A DNA stretch of 64,000 bases. Source: Closterium sp. Naga37s-1. Taxonomy: Eukaryota > Streptophyta > Zygnematophyceae > Desmidiales > Closteriaceae. Numbering within the stretch: position 1 is the first letter of the stretch; each line of letters opens with the position of its first letter. The position numbers and the translations under genes were made by a program. The notes beneath the pieces were generated by a model that was given only the letters and a program-made list of their open reading frames with translations, searched no databases and was not told the origin of the DNA. This document shows positions 43,401 through 55,400 of the stretch, one piece after another. The stretch covers positions 1,054,001 through 1,118,000 of the forward strand of contig CANJKZ010000724.1 in NCBI GenBank assembly GCA_947471745.1, in the 5' to 3' direction.

Positions 43401-46400
43401 CTCACCTCCGTATCAGAGTCGTTGGTTGTGATGGTGCCTCACCTCCCTTTCAGAGTCGTTGGTCGTGATGGTGCCTCACCTCCGTTTCAGAGTCGTTGGT
43501 CGTGATGGTGCCTCACCTCCGTTTCAGAGTCGTTGGTCGTGATGGTGCCTCACCTCCGTTTCCCAATCGTTGGTCGTGATGGTGCCTCACCTCCGTTTCA
43601 GAGTCGTTGGTCATGATGGTGCCTCACCTCCGTTTCAGAGTCGTTGGTCGTGATGGTGCCTCACCTCCGTTTCAGAGTCGTTGGTCGTGATGGTGCCTCA
43701 CCTCCGTTTCAGAGTCGTTGGTCGTGATGGTGCCTCACCTCCGTTTCAGAGTCGTTGGTCGTGATGGTGCCTCACCTCCGATTCAGAGTCGTTGGTCGTG
43801 ATGGTGCCTCACCTCCGATTCAGAGTCGTTGGTCGTGATGGTGCCTCACCTCCGATTCAGAGTCGTTGGTCGTGATGGTGCCTCACCTCCGCTTCAGAGT
43901 CGTTGGTCGTGATGGTACCTCACCTCCGCTTCAGAGTCGTTGGTCGTGATGGTGCCTCACCTCCGCTTCAGAGTCGTTGGTCGTGATGGTGCCTCACCTC
44001 CGCTTCAGAGTCGTTGGTCGTGATGGTGCCTCACCTCCGCTTCAGAGTCGTTGGTCGTGCTTGTGCCTCACCTCCGCTTCAGAGTCGTTGGTCGTGATGG
44101 TGCCTCACCTCCGTTTCAGAGTCGTCGGTCGTGATGGTGCCTCACCTCCCTTTCAGAGTCGTTGGTCGTGATGGTGCCTCACCTCCGTTTCAGAGTCGTT
44201 GGTCGTGATGGTGCCTCACCTCCGTTTCAGAGTCGTTGGTCGTGATGGTGCCTCACCTCCGTTTCAGAGTCGTTGGTCGTGATGGTGCCTCACCTCCGTT
44301 TCAGAGTCGTTGGTCGTGATGGTGCCTCACCTCCGTTTCAGAGTCGTTGGTCGTGATGGTGCCTCACCTCCCTTTCAGAGTCGTTGGTCGTGATGGTGCC
44401 TCACCTCCGTTTCAGAGTCGTTGGTCGTGATGGTGCCTCACCTCCGTTTCAGAGTCGTTGGTCGTGATGGTGCCTCACCTCCGATTCAGAGTCGTTGGTC
44501 GTGATGGTGCCTCACCTCCGATTCAGAGTCGTTGGTCGTGATGGTGCCTCACCTCCGTTTCAGAGTCGTTGGTCGTGATGGTGCCTCACCTCCGATTCAG
44601 AGTCGTTGGTCGTGATGGTGCCTCACCTCCGTTTCAGAGTCGTTGGTCGTGATGGTGCCTCACCTCCGTTTCAGAGTCGTTGGTCGTGATGGTGCCTCAC
44701 CTCCGTTTCAGAGTCGTTGGTCGTGATGGTACCTCACCTCCGCTTCAGAGTCGTTGGTCGTGATGGTGCCTCACCTCCGCTTCAGAGTCGTTGGTCGTGA
44801 TGGTGCCTCACCTCCGCTTCAGAGTCGTTGGTCGTGATGGTGCCTCACCTCCGCTTCAGAGTCGTTGGTTATGATGGTGCCTCACCTCCGATTCAGAGTC
44901 GTTGGTCATGATGGTGCCTCACCTCCGATTCAGAGTCGTTGGTCATGATGGTGCCTCACCTCCGATTCAGAGTCGTTGGTCGTGATGGTGCCTCACCTCC
45001 GCTTCAGAGTCGTTGGTCGTGATGGTGCTTCATCTCCGATTCAGAGTCGTTGGTCGTGATGGTGCCTCACCTCCGCTTCAGAGTCGTTGGTCGTGATGGT
45101 GCCTCACCTCCGGTTCAGAGTCGTTGGTCGTGATGATGCCTCACCTCCGCTTCAGAGTCGTTGGTCGTGATGGTGCCTCACCTCCGATTCAGAGTCGTTG
45201 GTCGTGATGGTGCCTCACCTCCGATTCAGAGTCGTTGGTCGTGATGGTGCCTAACCTCCGAATCAGAGTCGTTGGTCGTGATGGTGCCTCACCTCCGATT
45301 CAGAGTCGTTGGTCGTGATGGTACCTCACCTCCGCTTCAGAGTCGTTGGTCGTGATGGTGCCTCACCTCCGCTTCAGAGTCGTTGGTCGTGATGGTGCCT
45401 CACCTCCGTTTCAGAGTCGTTGGTCGTGATGGTGCCTCACCTCCGCTTCAGAGTCGTTGGTCGTGCTTGTGCCTCTCCTCCGCTTCAGAGTCGTTGGTCG
45501 TGATGGTGCCTCACCTCCGTTTCAGAGTCGTTGGTCGTGATGGTGCCTCACCTCCGTTTCAGAGTCGTTGGTCGTGATGGTGCCTCACCTCCGTTTCAGA
45601 GTCGTTGGTCGTGATGGTGCCTCACCTCCGTATCAGAGTCGTTGGTTGTGATGGTGCCTCACCTCCCTTTCAGAGTCGTTGGTCGTGATGGTGCCTCACC
45701 TCCGTTTCAGAGTCGTTGGTCGTGATGGTGCCTCACCTCCGTTTCAGAGTCGTTGGTCGTGATGGTGCCTCACCTCCGTTTCCCAATCGTTGGTCGTGAT
45801 GGTGCCTCACCTCCGTTTCAGAGTCGTTGGTCATGATGGTGCCTCACCTCCGTTTCAGAGTCGTTGGTCGTGATGGTGCCTCACCTCCGTTTCAGAGTCG
45901 TTGGTCGTGATGGTGCCTCACCTCCGTTTCAGAGTCGTTGGTCGTGATGGTGCCTCACCTCCGTTTCAGAGTCGTTGGTCGTGATGGTGCCTCACCTCCG
46001 TTCAGAGTCGTTGGTCGTGATGGTGCCTCACCTCCGATTCAGAGTCGTTGGTCGTGATGGTGCCTCACCTCCGATTCAGAGTCGTTGGTCGTGATGGTGC
46101 CTCACCTCCGATTCAGAGTCGTTGGTCGTGATGGTGCCTCACCTCCGCTTCAGAGTCGTTGGTCGTGATGGTACCTCACCTCCGCTTCAGAGTCGTTGGT
46201 CGTGATGGTGCCTCACCTCCGCTTCAGAGTCGTTGGTCGTGATGGTGCCTCACCTCCGCTTCAGAGTCGTTGGTCGTGATGGTGCCTCACCTCCGCTTCA
46301 GAGTCGTTGGTCGTGCTTGTGCCTCACCTCCGCTTCAGAGTCGTTGGTCGTGATGGTGCCTCACCTCCGCTTCAGAGTCGTTGGTCGTGATGGTGTCTCA

Positions 46401-49400
46401 CCTCCGCTTCAGAGTCGTTGGTCGTGATAGTGCCTCACCTCCGCTTCAGAGTCGTTGGTCGTGCTTGTGCCTCACCTCCGCTTCAGAGTCGTTGGTCGTG
46501 ATGGTGCCTCACCTCCGCTTCAGAGTCGTTGGTCGTGATGGTGCCTCACCTCCGCTTCAGAGTCGTTGGTCGTGATGGTGCCTCACCTCCGCTTCAGAGT
46601 CGTTGGTCGTGATGGTGCCTCACCTCCGCTTCAGAGTCAGTTGGTCGTGATGGTGCCTCACCTCCGTTTCAGAGTCGTTGGTCGTGATGGTGCCTCACCT
46701 CCGCTTTCAGAGTCGTTGGTCGTGATGGTGACCTCACCTCCGCTTCAGAGTCGTTGGTCGTGATGGTGCCTCACCTCCGCTTCAGAGTCGTTGGTCGTGA
46801 TGGTGCCTCACCTCCGTTTCAGAGTCGTTGGTCATGATGGTGCCTAACCTCCGTTTCAGAGTCGTTGGTCATGATGGTGCCTCACCTCCGTTTCAGAGTC
46901 GTTGGTCGTGATGGTGCCTCACCTCCGTTTCAGAGTCGTTGGTCGTGATGGTGCCTCACCTCCGTTTCAGAGTCGTTGGTCGTGATGGTGCCTCACCTCC
47001 GTTTCAGAGTCGTTGGTCGTGATGGTGCCTCACCTCCGTTTCAGAGTCGTTGGTCGTGATGGTGCCTCACCTCCGTTCAGAGTCGTTGGTCGTGATGGTG
47101 CCTCACCTCCGTTTCAGAGTCGTTGGTCGTGATGGTGCCTCACCTCCGTTTCCGAATCGTTGGTCGGGATGGTGCCTCACCTCCGTTTCAGAGTCGTTGG
47201 TCGTGATGGTGCCTCACCTCCGCTTCAGAGTCGTTGGTCGTGATGGTGCCTCACCTCCGTTTCAGAGTCGTTGGTCGTGATGGTGCCTCACCTCCGTTTC
47301 AGAGTCGTTGGTCGTGATGGTGCCTCACCTCCGTTTCAGAGTCGTTGGTCGTGATGGTGCCTCACCTCCGATTCAGAGTCGTTGGTTGGATGGTGCCTCA
47401 CCTCCGATTCAGAGTCGTTGGTCGTGATGGTGCCTCACGTCCGTTTCAGAGTCGTTGGTCGTGATGGTGCCTCACCTCCGATTCAGAGTCGTTGGTCGTG
47501 ATGGTGCCTCACCTCCGATTCAGAGTCGTTGGTCGTGATGGTGCCTCACCTCCGATTCAGAGTCGTTGGTCGTGATGGTACCTCACCTCCGCTTCAGAGT
47601 CGTTGGTCGGGATGGTGCCTCACCTCCGCTTCAGAGTCGTTGGTCGTGATGGTGCCTCACCTCCGTATCAGAGTCGTTGGTCGTGATGGTGCCTCACCTC
47701 CGTATTCAGAGTCGTTGGTCGTGATGGTGCCTCACCTCCGTTTCAGAGTCGTTGGTCGTGATGGTGCCTCACCTCCGATTCAGAGTCGTTGGTCGTGCTG
47801 GTGCCTCACCTCCGATTCAAGAGTCGTTCGGTCGTGATGGTGCCTCACCTCCGATTCAGAGTCATTTGTCGTGATGGTGCCTCACCTCCGATTTCAGAGT
47901 CGTTGGTCATGATGGTGCCTCACCTCCGATTCAGAGTCGTTGGTGGTGATGGTGCCTCACCTCCGATTCAGAGTCGTTGGTCGTGATGGTGCCTCACCTC
48001 CGATTCAGAGTCGTTGGTCGTGATGGTTCCTCACCTCCGATTCAGAGTCGTTGGTCGTGATTGTGCCTCACCTCCGATTCAGAGTCGTTGGTCATGATGG
48101 TGCCTCACCTCCGATTCAGAGTCGTTGGTCATGATGGTGCCTCACCTCCGATTCAGAGTCGTTGGTCATAATGGTGCCTCACCTCCGATTCAGAGTCGTT
48201 GGTCATGATGGTGCCTCACCTCCGATTCAGAGTCGTTGGTCGTGATGGTGCCTCACCTCCGCTTCAGAGTCGTTGGTCGTGATGGTGCCTCACCTCCGAT
48301 TCAGAGTCGTTGGTCGTGATGGTGCCTCACCTCCGCTTCAGAGTCGTTGGTCGTGATGGTACCTCACCTCCGCTTCAGAGTCGTTGGTCGGGATGGTGCC
48401 TCACCTCCGCTTCAGAGTCGTTGGTCGTGATGGTGCCTAACCTCCGTATCAGAGTCGTTGGTCGTGATGGTGCCTCACCTCCGTTTCAGAGTCGTTGGTC
48501 GTGATGGTGCCTCACCTCCGTTTCAGAGTCGTTGGTCGTGATGGTGCCTCACCTCCGATTCAGAGTCGTTGGTCGTGCTGGTGCCTCACCTCCGATTCAA
48601 AGTCGTTGGTCGTGATGGTGCCTCACCTCCGATTCAGAGTCATTGGTCGTGATGGTGCCTCACCTCCGTTTCAGGTTCTTTGGTCATGATGGTGCCTCAC
48701 CTCCGATTCAGAGTCGTTGGTGGTGATGGTGCCTCACCTCCGATTCAGAGTCGTTGGTCGTGATGGTTCCTCACCTCCGATTCAGAGTCGTTGGTCGTGA
48801 TGGTGCCTCACCTCCGATTCAGAGTCGTTGGTCATGATGGTGCCTCACCTCCGATTCAGAGTCGTTGGTCATGATGGTGCCTCACCTCCGATTCAGAGTC
48901 GTTGGTCATGATGGTGCCTCACCTCCGATTCAGAGTCGTTGGTCATGATGGTGCCTCACCTCCGATTCAGAGTCGTTGGTCGTGATGGTGCCTCACCTCC
49001 GCTTCAGAGTCGTTGGTCGTGATGGTGCCTCACCTCCGTTTCAGAGTCGTTGGTCGTGATGGTGCCTCACCTCCGTTTCAGAGTCGTTGGTCGTGATGGT
49101 GCCTCACCTCCGTTTAAGTTCATAGCTCGAGTCGTTGGTCCTGATGGTGCCTCACCTCCGTTTCAGAGTCGTTGGTCGTGATGGTGCCTCACCTCCGTTT
49201 CAGAGTCGTTGATCATGATGGTGCCTCACCTCCGATTCAGAGTCGTTGGTCATGATGGTGCCTCACCTCCGATTCAGAGTCGTTGGTCATGATGGTGCCT
49301 CACCTCCGATTCAGAGTCGTTGGTCGTGATGGTGCCTCACGTCCGTTTCAGAGTCGTTGGTCGTGATGGTGCCTCACCTCCGATTCAGAGTCGTTGGTCG

Positions 49401-52400
49401 TGATGGTGCCTCACCTCCGATTCAGAGTCGTTGGTCGTGATGGTGCCTCACCTCCGCTTCAGAGTCGTTGGTCGTGATGGTACCTCACCTCCGCTTCAGA
49501 GTCGTTGGTCGGGATGGTGCCTCACCTCCGCTTCAGAGTCGTTGGTCGTGATGGTGCCTCACCTCCGTATCAGAGTCGTTGGTCGTGATGGTGCCTCACC
49601 TCCGTTTCAGAGTCGTTGGTCGTGATGGTGCCTCACCTCCGTTTCAGAGTCGTTGGTCGTGATGGTGCCTCACCTCCGATTCAGAGTCGTTGGTCGTGCT
49701 GGTGCCTCACCTCCGATTCAAAGTCGTTGGTCGTGATGGTGCCTCACCTCCGATTCAGAGTCATTGGTCGTGATGGTGCCTCACCTCCGTTTCAGAGTCG
49801 TTGGTCATGATGGTGCCTCACCTCCGATTCAGAGTCGTTGGTGGTGATGGTGCCTCACCTCCGATTCAGAGTCGTTGGTCGTGATGGTTCCTCACCTCCG
49901 ATTCAGAGTCGTTGGTCGTGATGGTGCCTCACCTCCGATTCAGAGTCGTTGGTCATGATGGTGCCTCACCTCCGATTCAGAGTCGTTGGTCATGATGGTG
50001 CCTCACCTCCGATTCAGAGTCGTTGGTCATGATGGTGCCTCACCTCCGATTCAGAGTCGTTGGTCATGATGGTGCCTCACCTCCGATTCAGAGTCGTTGG
50101 TCGTGATGGTGCCTCACCTCCGCTTCAGAGTCGTTGGTCGTGATGGTGCCTCATCTCCGATTCAGAGTCGTTGGTCGTGATGGTGCCTCACCTCCGCTTC
50201 AGAGTCGTTGGTCGTGATGGTGCCTCACCTCCGGTTCAGAGTCGTTGGTCGTGATGGTGCCTCACCTCCGCTTCAGAGTCGTTGGTCGTGATGGTGCCTC
50301 ACCTCCGTTTCAGAGTCGTTGATCGTGATGGTGCCTCACCTCCGTTTCAGAGTCGTTGGTCGTGATGGTGCCTCACCTCCGTTTCAGAGTCGTTGGTCGT
50401 GATGGTGCCTCACCTCCGTTTCAGAGTCGTTGGTCGTGATGGTGCCTCACCTCCGTTTCAGAAGTCGTTGGTCGTGATGGTGCCTCACCTCCGTTTCAGA
50501 GTCGTTGGTCGTGATGGTGCCTCACCTCCGTTTCAGAGTCGTTGGTCGTGATGGTGCCTCACCTCCGTTTCAGAGTCGTTGGTCGTGATGGTGCCTCACC
50601 TCCGTTTCAGAGTCGTTGGTCGTGATGGTGCCTCACCTCCGTTTCAGAGTCGTTGGTCGTGATGGTGCCTCACCTCCGTTTCAGAGTCGTTGGTCGTGAT
50701 GGTGCCTCACCTCCGTTTCAGAGTCGTTGGTCGTGATGGTGCCTCACCTCCGTTTCAGAGTCGTTGGTCGTGATGGTGCCTCACCTCCGTTTCAGAGTCG
50801 TTGGTCGTGATGGTGCCTCACCTCCGATTCAGAGTCGTTGGTCGTGATGGTGCCTCACCGCCGATTCAGAGTCGTTGGTCGTGATGGTGCCTCACCTCCG
50901 ATTCAGAGTCGTTGGTCGTGATGGTGCCTCACCTCCGCTTCAGAGTCGTTGGTCGTGATGGTACCTCACCTCTGCTTCAGAGTCGATGGTCGTGATGGTG
51001 CCTCACCTCCGATTCAGAGTCGTTGGTCGTGATGGTGCCTCACCTCCGCTTCAGAGTCGTTGGTCGTGATGGTGCCTCACCTCCGCTTCAGAGTCGTTGG
51101 TCGTGCTGGTGCCTCACCTCCGCTTCAGAGTCGTTGGTCGTGATGGTGCCTCACCTCCGCTTTCAGAGTCGTTGGTCGTGATGGTGCCTCACCTCCGTTT
51201 CAGAGTCGTTGGTCGTGATGTGCCTCACCTCCGTTTCAGAGTCGTTGGTCGTGATGGTGCCTCACCTCCGTTTCAGAGTCGTTGGTCGTGATGGTGCCTC
51301 ACCTCCGATTCAGAGTCGTTGGTCGTGATGGTGCCTCACCTCCGATTCAGAGTCGTTGGTCGTGATGGTGCCTCACCTCCGCTTCAGAGTCGTTGGTCGT
51401 GATGGTGCCTCACCTCCGCTTCAGAGTCGTTGGTCGTGATGGTGCCTCACCTCCGCTTCAGAGTCGTTGGTTGTGATGGTGCCTCACCTCCGTTTCAGAG
51501 TCGTTGGTCGTGATGGTGCCTCACCTCCGTTTCAGAGTCGTTGGTCGTGATGGTGCCTCACCTCCGCTTCAGAGTCGTTGGTCGTGATGGTGCCTCACCT
51601 CCGTTTCAGAGTCGTTGGTCGTGATGGTGCCTCACCTCCGTTTCAGAGTCGTTGGTCGTGATGGTGCCTCACCTCCGTTTCAGAGTCGTTGGTCGTGATG
51701 GTGCCTCACCTCCGTTTCAGAGTCGTTGGTCATGATGGTGCCTCACCTCCGATTCAGAGTCGTTGGTCATGATGGTGCCTCACCTCCGATTCAGAGTCGT
51801 TGGTCGTGATGGTGCCTCATCTCCGATTCAGAGTCGTTGGTCGTGATGGTGCCTCACCTCCGCTTCAGAGTCGTTGGTCGTGATGGTGCCTCACCTCCGT
51901 TTCAGAATCGTTGGTCGTGATGGTGCCTCACCTCCGTTTCAGAGTCGTTGGTCGTTATGGTGCCTCACCTCCGTTTCAGAGTCGTTGGTCGTGATGGTGC
52001 CTCACCTCCGTTTCCCAATCGTTGGTCGTGATGGTGCCTCACCTCCGTTTCAGAGTCGTTGGTCGTGATGGTGCCTCACCTCCGTTTCAGAGTCGTTGGT
52101 CGTGATGGTGCCTCACCTCCGTTTCAGAGTCGTTGGTCGTGATGGTGCCTCACCTCCGTTTCAGAGTCGTTGGTCGTGATGGTGCCTCACCTCCGTTTCA
52201 GAGTCGTTGGTCATGATGGTGCCTCACCTCCGATTCAGAGTCGTTGGTCATGATGGTGCCTCACCTCCGATTCAGAGTCGTTGGTCGTGATGTGCCTCAC
52301 CTCCGATTCAGAGTCGTTGGTCGTGATGGTGCCTCATCCTCCGATTCAGAGTCGTTGGTCGTGATGGTGCCTCACCTCCGCTTCAGAGTCGTTGGTCGTG

Positions 52401-55400
52401 ATGGTGCCTCACCTCCGTTTCAGAGTCGTTGGTCGTGATGGTGCCTCACCTCCGTTTCAGAGTCGTTGGTCGTGATGGTGCCTCACCTCCGTTTCAGAGT
52501 CGTTGGTCGTGATGGTGCCTCACCTCCGTTTCAGAGTCGTTGGTCGTGATGGTTCCTCACCTCCGTTTCAGAGTCGTTGGTCGTGATGGTGCCTCACCTC
52601 CGTTTCAGAGTCGTTGGTCGTGATGGTGCCTTACCTCCGTTTCAGAGTCGTTGGTCATGATGGTGCCTCACCTCCGATTCAGAGTCGTTGGTCATGATGG
52701 TGCCTCACCTCCGATTCAGAGTCGTTGGTCGTGATGGTGCCTCACCTCCGCTTCAGAGTCGTTGGTCGTGATGGTGCCTCACCTCCGTTTCAGAAGTCGT
52801 TGGTCGTGATGGTGCCTCACCTCCGTTTCAGAGTCGTTGGTCGTTATGGTGCCTCACCTCCGTTTCAGAGTCGTTGGTCGTGATGGTGCCTCACCTCCGT
52901 TTCCCAATCGTTGGTCGTGATGGTGCCTCACCTCCGTTTCAGAGTCGTTGGTGATGATGGTGCCTCACCTCCGTTTCAGAGTCGTTGGTCGTGATGGTGC
53001 CTCACCTCCGTTTCAGAGTCGTTGGTCGTGATGGTGCCTCACCTCCCTTTCAGAGTCGTTGGTCGTGATGGTGCCTCACCTCCGTTTCAGAGTCGTTGGT
53101 CGTGATGGTGCCTCACCGCCGATTCAGAGTCGTTGGTCGTGATGGTGCCTCACCTCCGATTCAGAGTCGTTGGTCGTGATGGTGCCTCACCTCCGCTTCA
53201 GAGTCGTTGGTCGTGATGGTACCTCACCTCCGCTTCAGAGTCGATGGTCCTGATGGTGCCTCACCTCCGATTCAGAGTCGTTGGTCGTGATGGTGCCTCA
53301 CCTCCGCTTCAGAGTCGTTGGTCGTGATGGTGCCTCACCTCCGCTTCAGAGTCGTTGGTCGTGCTTGTGCCTCACCTCCGCTTCAGAGTCGTTGGTCGTG
53401 ATGGTGCCTCACCTCCGCTTCAGAGTCGTTGGTCGTGATGGTGCCTCACCTCCGTTTCAGAGTCGTTGGTCGTGATGGTGCCTCACCTCCGTTTCAGAGT
53501 CGTTGGTCGTGATGGTGCCTCACCTCCGTTTCAGAGTCGTTGGTCGTGATGGTGCCTCACCTCCGTTTCAGAGTCCTTGGTCGTGATGGTGCCTCACCTC
53601 CGTTTCAGAGTCGTTGGTCGTGATGGTGCCTCACCTCCGCTTCAGAGTCGTTGGTCGTGATGGTGCCTCACCTCCGTTTCAGAGTCGTTGGTCGTGATGG
53701 TGCCTCACCTCCGTTTCAGAGTCGTTGGTCGTGATGGTGCCTCACCTCCGTTTCAGAGTCGTTGGTCATGATGGTGCCTCACCTCCGTTTCAGAGTCGTT
53801 GGTCGTGATGGTGCCTTACCTCCGTTTCAGAGTCGTTGGTCATGATGGTGCCTCACCTCCGATTCAGAGTCGTTGGTCATGATGGTGCCTCACCTCCGAT
53901 TCAGAGTCGTTGGTCGTGATGGTGCCTCATCTCCGATTCAGAGTCGTTGGTCGTGATGGTGCCTCACCTCCGCTTCAGAGTCGTTGGTCGTGATGGTGCC
54001 TCACCTCCGTTTCAGAGTCGTTGGTCGTGATGGTGCCTCACCTCCGTTTCAGAGTCGTTGGTCGTGATGGTGCCTCACCTCCGTTTCAGAGTCGTTGGTC
54101 GTGATGGTGCCTCACCTCCGTTTCAGAGTCGTTGGTCGTGATGGTGCCTCACCTCCGTTTCAGAGTCGTTGGTCGTGATGGTGCCTCACCTCCGTTTCAG
54201 AGTCGTTGGTCGTGATGGTGCCTTACCTCCGTTTCAGAGTCGTTGGTCATGATGGTGCCTCACCTCCGATTCAGAGTCGTTGGTCATGATGGTGCCTCAC
54301 CTCCGATTCAGAGTCGTTGGTCGTGATGGTGCCTCATCTCCGATTCAGAGTCGTTGGTCGTGATGGTGCCTCACCTCCGCTTCAGAGTCGTTGGTCGTGA
54401 TGGTGCCTCACCTCCGTTTCAGAATCGTTGGTCGTGATGGTGCCTCACCTCCGTTTCAGAGTCGTTGGTCGTTATGGTGCCTCACCTCCGTTTCCCAATC
54501 GTTGGTCGTGATGGTGCCTCACCTCCGTTTCAGAGTCGTTGGTCATGATGGTGCCTCACCTCCGTTTCAGAGTCGTTGGTCGTGATGGTGCCTCACCTCC
54601 GTTTCAGAGTCGTTGGTCGTGATGGTGCCTCACCTCCCTTTCAGAGTCGTTGGTCGTGATGGTGCCTCACCTCCGTTTCAGAGTCGTTGGTCGTGATGGT
54701 GCCTCACCTCCGTTTCAGAGTCGTTGGTCGTGATGGTGCCTCACCTCCGGTTCAGAGTCGTTGGTCGTGATGGTGCCTCACCTCCGATTCAGAGTCGTTG
54801 GTCGTGATGGTGCCTCACCTCCGATTCAGAGTCGTTGGTCGTGATGGTGCCTCACCTCCGCTTCAGAGTCGTTGGTCGTGATGGTGCCTCACCTCCGCTT
54901 CAGAGTCGTTGGTCGTGATGGTGCCTCACCTCCGCTTCAGAGTCGTTGGTCGTGATGGTGCCTCACCTCCGTTTCAGAGTCGTTGGTCGTGATGGTGCCT
55001 CACCTCCGTTTCAGAGTCGTTGGTCGTGATGGTGCCTCACCTCCGCTTCAGAGTCGTTGGTCGTGATGGTGCCTCACCTCCGTTTCAGAGTCGTTGGTCG
55101 TGATGGTGCCTCACCTCCGTTTCAGAGTCGTTGGTCGTGATGGTGCCTCACCTCCGTTTCAGAGTCGTTGGTCATGATGGTGCCTCACCTCCGTTTCAGA
55201 GTCGTTGGTCGTGATGGTGCCTCACCTCCGTTTCAGAGTCGTTGGTCGTGATGGTGCCTCACCTCCGTTTCAGAGTCGTTGGTCGTGATGGTGCCTTACC
55301 TCCGTTTCAGAGTCGTTGGTCATGATGGTGCCTCACCTCCGATTCAGAGTCGTTGGTCATGATGGTGCCTCACCTCCGATTCAGAGTCGTTGGTCGTGAT

